Below, in pieces: positions 56,733-64,000 of a DNA stretch of 64,000 bases. The notes under the pieces are model-generated. The model worked only from the letters and a program-made list of their open reading frames with translations. It was not told the DNA's origin and made no database searches. The position numbers and the translations under genes were made by a program. Positions within the stretch are counted from its first letter, which is position 1. Each line of letters opens with the position of its first letter. Origin of the DNA: Microbacterium sp. MYb66 (GTDB lineage Bacteria; Actinomycetota; Actinomycetes; Actinomycetales; Microbacteriaceae); NCBI RefSeq assembly GCF_002979435.1, contig NZ_PCOV01000002.1, positions 496,001-560,000 on the forward strand, in the 5' to 3' direction.

Positions 56733-58448
56733 GTGCGCTCATCCGTGCCCCTGCTCAGCGTGCGTGAGGTCTCCCTCACCCACGCGGATGCCGCGCACCC
56801 CTCGCCCCGCGACGTCAGCTTCGACATCCACCCCGGCGAGGTGGTGCTCCTGCTCGGCCCCTCCGGTTCCGGCAAGTCGACGCTCACCCTCGCTCTCAAC
56901 GGGCTCATCCCGCACGCGCTGCCCGCGAGCATGACCGGCACGGTCGAAGCCGGCGGCCTCGACACCGCGACGGCCCAGACGGCAGCGCTCAGCACGCATG
57001 TGGCCATGGTGTTCCAGGACCCGGATGCGCAGATCGTCACGGGCACCGTCTACGACGAGGTCGCCTTCGGACCCGAGAATCTGCTCCTCCCGCTCGACGT
57101 CGTGCGACGCCGCGTCGAGGAGTCGCTGCGCCGGGTCGGTCTCTGGGAGCGCCGCGACGAGAACCCGGACCACCTCTCCGGAGGCGGACGGCAGCGGCTC
57201 GCGATCGCCGGCGCCCTCGCCATGGGCTCTCCGCTGATCGTGCTCGACGAGCCGACCGCCAACCTCGACCCGCAGGGCATCGACGACGTGTACGCGGCGC
57301 TGGCGGATGTCGTCGCCGCCGGGGATCGCGCGATCCTGCTCGTCGAACACAACCTCGACGCGGCCATGGACTTCGTGACGCGTGCCATCGTGCTGGATCG
57401 CGAGGGCAGTGTCGCCTTCGACGGACCGGCCGCCGACATCATCCGGGATCATGCCGACGCACTGGTCGCGATGGGGGTCTGGCTTCCCGCGGCGACACTG
57501 GCCGCGCTGCGGCTTCGCGATCAGGGCGTCGCCTTCGATCCGCTGCCGCTGACTCCGGATGAGCTCGCCGCCGCCCTCTCCTCTCCGGACGTCGCCTCTC
57601 GCGCCGCGCGCCGGACCCCGGCCGACCGCCGCCCGTCGGACGAGGAGCGCAGCGAAGAGACCACGCGTGACGACACGAGCCGGCCCGATGCGATCATCCG
57701 CGCCCGCGGGCTGACCGTGCGACGGCGACGCACCGAGATCCTGCACGGCATCGACCTCGATCTCGAGCCGGGGAGCCTCACCGCGATCATCGGCGCGAAC
57801 GGTGCGGGCAAGACGACCCTGATCCAGGCGCTGGCCGGGGTGGTGCCGCCGCCCCGGGGTCAGGTCAGCATCGACGGCATCGATCCGGGGGCGGCCTCTC
57901 CCCGCGATCTCGCCGAGCGCATCGGCTTCGTGTTCCAGAACCCCGAGCATCAGTTCATCGCGCACACCGTGTTCGACGAACTGGCGCACGGGCTGCGGCT
58001 GCGGCATGTGCCGGAGGCCGAGATCACGGCGCGCGTGGACGAGATGCTCGTGCGGTTCGGGCTCGAGCACAAGACCGATGTGCATCCTTTCCTCCTGTCC
58101 GGCGGCGAGAAGCGGCGCTTGTCGGTGGGCACGGCGCTGATCACCCGCCCGCGGGTCCTGGCACTCGACGAGCCGACGTTCGGGCAGGACAGGGCCAGAG
58201 CATCCGAGCTCCTCGATCTGCTCGCGAGCCTCCGCGCCGAGGGCACGACGATCGTGATCGTCACCCATGACCTCCAGCTCGTCGCGGAGCACACCACGCA
58301 CACGGTCGTGCTCGCGGACGGGCGGCTGCGTGCGGCCGGCCGCACGTCGACGCTGTTCCAGGACGAGCAGCTGTTCGCCGATGCGGGGCTTCGCATGCCC
58401 GCGCTCCAGCGAGTGCTCGCCTCCGCCGGTCTCGGGGTGGCGCCGTGA
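56733..58448 (+). CDS. ECF transporter fused double ATPase (EcfA-A), 571 aa
   Basis: Energises the ECF importer. Domain 1: Walker A GPSGSGKST (about 45), signature LSGGGRQRLAI, Walker B LIVLDEPTANLDP. Domain 2 (from about 325): GANGAGKTT, LSGGEKRRLSV, VLALDEPTFGQD. Both active sites are complete. A charged linker joins them. The GTG start follows the iron-controlled promoter. The stop overlaps the T component start (GTGA). Confidence 0.93.
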   Translation: MRSSVPLLSVREVSLTHADAAHPSPRDVSFDIHPGEVVLLLGPSGSGKSTLTLALNGLIPHALPASMTGTVEAGGLDTATAQTAALSTHVAMVFQDPDAQIVTGTVYDEVAFGPENLLLPLDVVRRRVEESLRRVGLWERRDENPDHLSGGGRQRLAIAGALAMGSPLIVLDEPTANLDPQGIDDVYAALADVVAAGDRAILLVEHNLDAAMDFVTRAIVLDREGSVAFDGPAADIIRDHADALVAMGVWLPAATLAALRLRDQGVAFDPLPLTPDELAAALSSPDVASRAARRTPADRRPSDEERSEETTRDDTSRPDAIIRARGLTVRRRRTEILHGIDLDLEPGSLTAIIGANGAGKTTLIQALAGVVPPPRGQVSIDGIDPGAASPRDLAERIGFVFQNPEHQFIAHTVFDELAHGLRLRHVPEAEITARVDEMLVRFGLEHKTDVHPFLLSGGEKRRLSVGTALITRPRVLALDEPTFGQDRARASELLDLLASLRAEGTTIVIVTHDLQLVAEHTTHTVVLADGRLRAAGRTSTLFQDEQLFADAGLRMPALQRVLASAGLGVAP

Positions 58449-59281
58449 CCACGGACACCGCCGCCGAACGACCCGTCTTCGACCCGTACGCCCGGATGAC
58501 CGCGACGTCTCCCCGGCAGTTCCTCTACGCGCTGAACCCGCTCTCGAAAGTGGCCGGGTTCGCTCCGGCGATGGTCCTGCTGGTGTTCGTGCGCGATCTC
58601 GCCACCCCGGCTGCATTCCTCGTGCTGGCGTACGCGCTGATCCTGATCGGCGCGCGCCTCACCGGCCGGCTCCTCGCACTGCTGCTCGTCGGACTGCCGG
58701 TCGGCATGCTCGCGATCGGCGTCGGCTTCTCACTGTGGGTGGATGCCGGCCTCGTCGCCGACAGCGCACCGGTCCTGCGGATCGGCGACTGGACCCTCTA
58801 CAGCGGCGCGCTGGTGATCGGCTTCGCGACCGCGCTGCGACTGGGATCGATCGTCGCCCTCGCCCTCGTCGGCGGGCTCACCACGAGCGGCCCCGACCTC
58901 GTTCGGGCCAGCGTGCAGCAGCTGCGGGTGCCGTACCGGATCGGGTACACGGCGCTCGCGGCGTTCCGGTTCGTGCCGCGGTTCGGTCATGAGCTCGCGG
59001 TCATCCGCGCCGCCCACCGTGTGCGCGGATATCACGGCGGGCGCGGGCCGTTCGCGCGCATCGCCCGCGGCTGGGGCTACATCGTGCCGCTGCTCGCCGG
59101 CGCCATCCGGCATGCCGAGCGGGTCGCCCTGGCGATGGACTCGCGCGCATTCGGCGCCCATCCGACCCGCACCGAGCGGCATCTCGTGCCGTTCCGCACG
59201 CGGGACGTCGTCTTCACCGTCGCGACGCTCGCGGCATCCGCTGCGATCTTCGTCGTCTTCTTCCCCTGGCAGCTTCCCTGA
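58445..59281 (+). CDS. ECF transporter T component (EcfT), 278 aa
   Basis: Membrane scaffold linking S components to the ATPases. About five helices. The coupling motifs are near V-R-G-Y-H-G-G and A-M-D-S-R-A-F-G, the second a variant of the EcfT A-R-G signature. The GTG start overlaps the ATPase stop. Confidence 0.9.
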   Translation: MTTDTAAERPVFDPYARMTATSPRQFLYALNPLSKVAGFAPAMVLLVFVRDLATPAAFLVLAYALILIGARLTGRLLALLLVGLPVGMLAIGVGFSLWVDAGLVADSAPVLRIGDWTLYSGALVIGFATALRLGSIVALALVGGLTTSGPDLVRASVQQLRVPYRIGYTALAAFRFVPRFGHELAVIRAAHRVRGYHGGRGPFARIARGWGYIVPLLAGAIRHAERVALAMDSRAFGAHPTRTERHLVPFRTRDVVFTVATLAASAAIFVVFFPWQLP

Positions 59282-59291
59282 AAGGCGCCCG

Positions 59292-60167
59292 ATGGCATTC
59301 AGCAAGATGGTCAAGCCCGAGTCCTCCGAGCTCCTCCACGTCACGGTGCTGCGCTCCGAACGGCTGTCGGCGCACTGGATCCGCGTGACCCTCGGCGGCG
59401 GCGAGATCGACGGGTTCCGTCCGATGGGCTTCGATCAGTGGTTCCGCCTGTTCCTGCCGATCGGCGGCGATGCGGGGCTCGACCGGGTGCCGGCGAAGGC
59501 GAACAAGATGTTCGGTTACCTGAAGTTCCTGCGGATCCCCGACGGCGAGCGGCCGGTGATGCGCAACTACAGCGTGCGCGCCTATCGTCCGGCGACAGCG
59601 GATGCGGGCGCCGAGATCGACGTGGACTTCGTGCTGCACGGGTCGGCGGCCGACGGCACGGCCGGTCCGGCATCGCGGTGGGCCGAGATCTGCCGGCCCG
59701 GTGAGCACGTGCTGATCATCGACGAGGGCCTCACGTTCAACCCGCAGCGCGGCACCGACCGCGTGGTGCTGGTCGGCGACGAGACCGCCCTGCCGGCGAT
59801 CGCCTCGATCAGCGCTTCCCTGCCTGCGGATGCTGTCGGCACCGCGATCATCGAGGTGCCGAGCGAGGAGGATGCGCTGGAGTTCCCGCATCCGTCCGGG
59901 GTCGAGGTCGTCTGGATCGTGCGGCCTCACGACGTCGCTCCGGGTGCTCTCGCGCTGGAGACGCTCGGGCGCACCACGCTGCCGGATGCTCCGTTCCACG
60001 CGTATGCCGCAGGCGAGCAGGCGCTGGCGTCCGGAGCCCGCAAGCACCTCGTGGGCGAGCGCGGGGTCGACAAGAACGCCGTGAGCTTCTGCGGGTACTG
60101 GAAGATCGGTGCGGCTTCCCCCGCATCGAAGACCGCTCGCGAGGCCGCAGCGGAGCCGCTGGCATGA
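59292..60167 (+). CDS. Siderophore-interacting protein (SIP-type FAD reductase), 291 aa
   Basis: Cytoplasmic flavoreductase that releases iron from ferric siderophores or haem-like carriers. FAD-binding M-R-N-Y-S-V-R-A-Y-R (about 78-87), NAD(P)H-domain G-D-E-T-A-L-P-A-I, and C-terminal F-C-G-Y-W. The ATG at 59292 is chosen because it gives the family N-terminus and has an AAAGG element upstream. It sits inside the ECF unit, overlapping the second S gene by 4 nt, which ties the transporter to iron. Confidence 0.92.
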   Translation: MAFSKMVKPESSELLHVTVLRSERLSAHWIRVTLGGGEIDGFRPMGFDQWFRLFLPIGGDAGLDRVPAKANKMFGYLKFLRIPDGERPVMRNYSVRAYRPATADAGAEIDVDFVLHGSAADGTAGPASRWAEICRPGEHVLIIDEGLTFNPQRGTDRVVLVGDETALPAIASISASLPADAVGTAIIEVPSEEDALEFPHPSGVEVVWIVRPHDVAPGALALETLGRTTLPDAPFHAYAAGEQALASGARKHLVGERGVDKNAVSFCGYWKIGAASPASKTAREAAAEPLA

Positions 60168-60784
60168 GCGGGGCGGATGCTGCGGGCGACCTCGCCCCCT
60201 CGGATGCCGTCGTTCGCAAGGCGGAGCCCGGACGGCGGTTCCGCTTTCCCACCGCGATCCTGCTGACCTGCGCCGCGCTCGGCGTCGCCGGTGCGGTGCT
60301 GCTCGCGCCGATGAACTGGCTCTCCACGCTGCTGACCGGTCCGCTGCCCTTCCTCGGCATGGCACTGGCCGGCCTGTGGCTGCTGCCGTCGGTGATCGCG
60401 CTGCGGCTGCTTCGGCGTCCGCTCGTCGGACTGCTCGTGGCCCTGATCGCGGGTCTCGTGCTCGTGCCCTTCTCCGGCTACGGGTTCGGCAGCGTGCTGA
60501 CCAACCTCTGGTGGGCGGCATTTACCGAGCTCCCGTTCCTGTTCGTGCTCTGGCGCTACTGGGGCACGTCGATGCACTATGTCGGCGCCGTCGCGGTGGG
60601 GATCGTGTACCCGATCTCTGCGTGGGCGTGGTTCGATCTCGGCTCGATGACCCTCTTCGCGCAGGTGGCGTTCTTCGCGGTGACGATGGCGAGCTGCGTG
60701 GGCGGAACGGCCCTCGGTATCGTCATCGCCGACCGGCTGCGGAAGGCCGGGGTCGGCACGCCGACCGCAACGATCCTGAGGTGA
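60164..60784 (+). CDS. ECF transporter S component 2, 206 aa
   Basis: About five to six helices after a 25-aa cytoplasmic N-terminus. Shares layout and short motifs (P-L-V-G-L-L-V, F-T-E-L-P-F-L, A-D-R-L-R-K-A-G-V) with the first S component, so the pair likely arose by duplication. Its start overlaps the SIP stop (ATGA). The cargo is likely an iron chelate because of SIP coupling; the exact ligand is unknown. Confidence 0.82.
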   Translation: MSGADAAGDLAPSDAVVRKAEPGRRFRFPTAILLTCAALGVAGAVLLAPMNWLSTLLTGPLPFLGMALAGLWLLPSVIALRLLRRPLVGLLVALIAGLVLVPFSGYGFGSVLTNLWWAAFTELPFLFVLWRYWGTSMHYVGAVAVGIVYPISAWAWFDLGSMTLFAQVAFFAVTMASCVGGTALGIVIADRLRKAGVGTPTATILR

Positions 60785-60811
60785 CGCGGCTTCGACCACT
60801 GCCCGGTCGCG

Positions 60812-62135
60812 TCAGGCGGCGATGTCGAAGCGGGCGAGGCCGCCGAGGCGTGGGGTGCGGGCGGGGTCGACGTACCGGGGCGGGAGGAACCACACTCGTC
60901 CCCCGACCCTGGGGTGGTCGACACGGATCTCCCATCCGTTGTCATGGATGCGGTGGTGGCAGGTCTCACACAGCAGGACCCCGTTGGCGAGATCCGTCGG
61001 CCCATGGTCGCGTTTCCACCACCGGATGTGGTGCGCTTTGGTCATCTCCGGCGGCAGCCCGCACATCGCACATCCGCCGTCGCGTTCGACCAGGGCGAGG
61101 CGTTGCGCCCGGGTGAACAACCGTTTCTCCCTCCCCCAGTCCAGGACCTCACTGTCACCGCCGAGCACGCAGGGGATGATTCCACCGCCGGCGGCCATCC
61201 GCCGCGCCGCCCCCACGCTGACCGGCTGATCCAGACCATCGACCGTCGCCGATCCCGTGCCGGCTTCGAGGTCTTCGACGCTCATCCGGACGATCACTGT
61301 GGCACCGGCGACCGGGACCCGCTTCTCACAGCCGAGAACATGCGCGCAGAACACGGCGAGGGCGTCGGCCTGGATCATCGGGACCGTCCGCCGGTCCGCA
61401 TCCGGCGAATCCGCGTCCGGGGCATCGATCCGGGCCGCGAACGCCGCCGTCACGAACCCGCGGATCGCGGTGACGATCGGGGCGGCCGTCTCGACATCGA
61501 GGCGCGCATTCAGGTGCAGCATCCCGCCGCGCTCGAACATCGTCACCGACCTCTTCCCGCGCCGCTCTTCTTCTTTCGGCTCGACGCCGTCGGGGTCCAG
61601 CCAGGCCTCTGCCCGCACCACGAGTCTGCGGACATGATCGAGCGTCAGCCCGACAGCAGCGTCGGTCAGCATCCGCTCCGCCTCCCCTATACGCTCCACC
61701 CCGGCTGCGACCCGGCACCGCTCCAGCATCGCGATGATCATCGCCGCAGCCTGCGCGCCCAACACCCCCGCCCCGAGCGCTTCCCGCACCAGCGGATACC
61801 GTGCCGGCAAGCGCGCCCCCACCAAGTCAGCCCCGGGGCGCCGTCGCCTCACCGACCCTCACCAACCGGGCAGCATCGCCCGTCGAAACCCCCGTGGTCG
61901 CCGCGATCAACGCCGCCGCGGAACGGAACCCCTGCTGATTCGCGAGGCTCTCCGCACCCAACTCCGGACGCGACTCGTGCGAGATACGCGCGGCCACCTC
62001 GACGTGAACAGCATCCAACCGCCGCTGCAGCACACCGATCGCCTGACTCACCGCCACCAACTGGGAACGGGACAGATCACCCGCGTCAACGACATCGGAC
62101 CAGGCGTCGTCGAGGCGACTCATCGCCTCGTGCAA
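60812..62135 (-). pseudogene. DUF222/HNH endonuclease, split by a frameshift
   Basis: The N-terminal part (62135-61827, TTG start, or ATG at 62123) reads 102 aa of DUF222 and ends in TGA after E-A-T-A-P-R-G. The remaining frame continues without loss as D-L-V-G-A-R-L-P-A-R-Y-P, normally joined directly to it. Removing one base in the C4G4 run at 61831-61838 restores a single protein of about 440 aa. The C-terminal HNH nuclease site is intact: C-x-x-C, A-H-H-I-R-W-W and C-H-H-R-I-H-D-N. Such genes are common multi-copy elements in actinobacteria. A sequencing error at the palindromic run is possible. Confidence 0.85.
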
Positions 62136-62312
62136 CCCCGTCGAAAAGGGACATACCTCATCCTAACCCGGTAACACGTTGCATTCGAAACTATCTACGC
62201 ATCGAATGCCGGAATGCTGCAGCAGCCGGGGGCTGTCCCTGTCCGGGACCATCTCCACGGGAGCTGTCGATCTCGAAGCTATCGACGAATGCCCCAGCAG
62301 CCCCGAGCCCCG

Positions 62313-63251
62313 CTACTTCACGCTCCCCTGGGTCAGCCCGCCGACGAGCCACTTCTGCAGGAAGAGCGCCAGGAGATAGATGGGGATCAATCCCGACAGG
62401 CTGGCCGCGGCCATCTGACCGAACATCACCTCACGGCCGCCCTGCATCAGCGCGATGCCGACGGGGAGCGTCTGCGAATCCACGCTCTGGGTGAGCAGCA
62501 GCGGGATCAGGAAATCGTTGTACGCGAGGATGAACACGATGATCGAGACCGCGACGATGCCGGGCGCGGTGAGCGGCAGGATCACCGACCAGAGGGTGCG
62601 GAGCGGTCCGCATCCGTCGATCTGCGCCGCCTCGTCGATCTCGAACGGGATCGCGCGGAAGAAGCCGTCGAGCAACCAGACGGCGACCGGGGTGAGCAGC
62701 AGCCCCTCGACGATGCCGAGTCCGACGACGGAGTCCATCAGCCCCGCCGTGCGCACCAGCACGAAGAGGGGGATGATCGCCACGACGGGCGGAGCGACGT
62801 ACGCCGAGACGATCAGCCCGAGAGCCTGCTTCCCGCCGGCACGGAGCCGGGCCATCGCGTAGTTCGCGGGGATCGACACCAGAAGCGACACCAGCACCGC
62901 GATGATCGCCGCACCGAACGAGTTCCGCAGGTAGGTGAGGATCGGCCAGCTCTCGAAAGCCCCGACCCAGTTCTCGACGGCGAGACGGGAGGGGAGGATG
63001 CGGGTGGAGAGGATGTCGTCCGGGCTCTTGAACGACATTCCGACCATGTACAGCACAGGGAGCAGGGCGAGCACGATGGCGACGACGATCACGACCCACT
63101 TCACGGCGGTGACCATCGCCGACGGACGGCCGGGGCGCGATGTGCTCGAGGTGCGGACGCTCGAGCGGCGCCGGCGACGGGCGTCGGGGACGACGAGCGT
63201 CTTGGTCGCGCTGTCGTCGATGCGGTCGGATGAGCGCAGTGTGAGCGACAT
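62313..63251 (-). CDS. Carbohydrate ABC transporter permease (MalG-type), 312 aa
   Basis: One half of the membrane channel of a sugar importer. Six helices from about residue 50, with the EAA loop E-I-D-E-A-A-Q-I-D-G-C-G-P (about 195) that docks the ATPase. A long basic N-terminus (about 45 aa) precedes the first helix. The ATG (63251) is 2 nt after the stop of the other permease. Confidence 0.93.
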   Translation of the reverse strand: MSLTLRSSDRIDDSATKTLVVPDARRRRRSSVRTSSTSRPGRPSAMVTAVKWVVIVVAIVLALLPVLYMVGMSFKSPDDILSTRILPSRLAVENWVGAFESWPILTYLRNSFGAAIIAVLVSLLVSIPANYAMARLRAGGKQALGLIVSAYVAPPVVAIIPLFVLVRTAGLMDSVVGLGIVEGLLLTPVAVWLLDGFFRAIPFEIDEAAQIDGCGPLRTLWSVILPLTAPGIVAVSIIVFILAYNDFLIPLLLTQSVDSQTLPVGIALMQGGREVMFGQMAAASLSGLIPIYLLALFLQKWLVGGLTQGSVK

Positions 63252-63253
63252 GA

Positions 63254-64000
63254 TCAGCCCTCCTTGTGCAGACGCTGCCGCACGGCGTTGAGCGGCAGGA
63301 TGACGATGGTGACCAGCACGAGGAAGGCGATGGTCTGCGCGGCCGCCGCCCCCACGTCGAAGGTCTGCAGACCCGTGCGATAGATCTGGAAGCTGCTGAC
63401 GGTCGTGTCGAAGCCCGGCCCTCCGCTGGTCATGATGAAGACGAGGTCGAAGACCTTGAACGAGACGACGAGCTTCAGCAGCAGCACCGTGATCAGGCTG
63501 GGGAGCACCAACGGGAACGTGATGCGCCAGAACGTCTGCCAGACACCGGCGCCGTCGACCTGCGAGGCCTCGTACACCTCTGCCGGGAGGGTCTGCAGCG
63601 CGGCGAACACCAGCAGGACGCAGAACGGCGTCCACTGCCAGGCGTCCACGACGATGACCGAGATCATCGCGGCGGGGCTGGACCCGAGGAACAGGAACGG
63701 CTCCGAGCCGGGTGCGAACGACTGCCCGATGTTGTTGAGCAGGCCGCCGGTGGGGGCGAGCATGAGCTTCCAGATGACGCCGGCCATGACCGGCGGAGTC
63801 ATCAGCGGGAGCAACAGCAGGACCCGGATGATGCGGCCTCCCTTGACCGCCGCATCGAGCGACAGGGCGACCGCCAACCCCGCGATCAGGGCGATGAGCG
63901 CGGACGGGACGGCGAAGAGCAGCGACCTGCCGAGGGACGGGAGGGTGACCCCGTCCCCCAGCAGCGCCGCGAAGTTGTCGAACCCGACCCATTCGGAGAA
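63254..64000 (-). CDS. Carbohydrate ABC transporter permease (MalF-type), N-terminus cut by window edge
   Basis: The frame is open to the window edge, adding F-S-E-W-V-G-F-D-N-F upstream of any internal start, so the gene begins beyond 64000. It shows about five helices and the EAA loop Y-E-A-S-Q-V-D-G-A-G-V. Pairs with the downstream permease. The solute-binding protein and ATPase are not in the window. Confidence 0.92.
   Translation of the reverse strand, partial: FSEWVGFDNFAALLGDGVTLPSLGRSLLFAVPSALIALIAGLAVALSLDAAVKGGRIIRVLLLLPLMTPPVMAGVIWKLMLAPTGGLLNNIGQSFAPGSEPFLFLGSSPAAMISVIVVDAWQWTPFCVLLVFAALQTLPAEVYEASQVDGAGVWQTFWRITFPLVLPSLITVLLLKLVVSFKVFDLVFIMTSGGPGFDTTVSSFQIYRTGLQTFDVGAAAAQTIAFLVLVTIVILPLNAVRQRLHKEG

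Overview
The window is high-GC DNA with dense, overlapping genes, strong GC at third codon positions, GTG starts and leaderless promoters. The gene content (WXG100 proteins, Pkn-type kinase, FHA proteins, DUF222/HNH nuclease, DtxR-type box, CstA/YbdD) points to an actinobacterium, most likely a Microbacterium-like member of the Microbacteriaceae. The genus is an inference. About 48 genes are supported, and both window ends cut through a gene.

Positions 1-1856 hold a neutral zinc metallopeptidase (cut by the left edge) and malate dehydrogenase, divergent from a 52-bp spacer. Positions 1885-31390 hold the main accessory locus, a type VII-secretion-like (T7SS) system in three transcription units. 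A plus-strand unit (1971-5715) encodes a 762-aa WXG-containing protein, a lipoprotein, a small ESAT-6-like protein and a degenerate resolvase-like protein. A minus-strand unit (31269 down to 10181) encodes a 2025-aa cadherin-like/fibronectin surface protein, MoxR ATPase, DUF58, a transglutaminase-like membrane protein whose catalytic residues look lost, RDD-FHA, PP2C phosphatase, FHA, Ser/Thr kinase, FHA-winged-helix protein and an EssC/EccC-like ATPase. Eight successive junctions from moxR to essC overlap by 1 or 4 nt. A second minus-strand unit (10065 down to 5737) encodes the WXG100 substrate, a WXG-like/Pro-rich protein, a helical-TM-alpha/beta-hydrolase protein, a lipoprotein and an unknown protein. 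All three units are preceded by the same 7-4-7 palindrome, ATGGGGA-N4-TCCCCAT, 22-23 bp upstream of a TAGNNT -10 box. This indicates one dedicated regulator, for which the FHA-winged-helix protein beside the kinase is the obvious candidate.

Positions 31400-46204 are mostly housekeeping or metabolic: Tag glycosylase, zinc alcohol dehydrogenase, a membrane protein, a SnoaL-like protein, acyl-CoA dehydrogenase, an MFS-GH3 sugar unit divergent from a tandem double-TetR regulator with a doubled operator, RecQ, and a GNAT-pirin-DUF6226-like group. Positions 46234-52519 hold a carbon-starvation/pyruvate-type block: cstA, ybdD, LytS-type kinase, LytTR regulator, small membrane protein and sodium:solute symporter. 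A large secreted subtilase follows (52690-55914).

Positions 56083-60784 encode an ECF transporter (S, fused A-A, T, second S) with a siderophore-interacting-protein flavoreductase. A DtxR/IdeR-like iron box lies before the ATPase gene, so the cargo is probably iron-related. The right end has a frameshifted DUF222/HNH endonuclease and two sugar ABC permeases, the second cut by the edge. No tRNA, rRNA, CRISPR, insertion sequence or gene-free stretch above 300 bp was seen.
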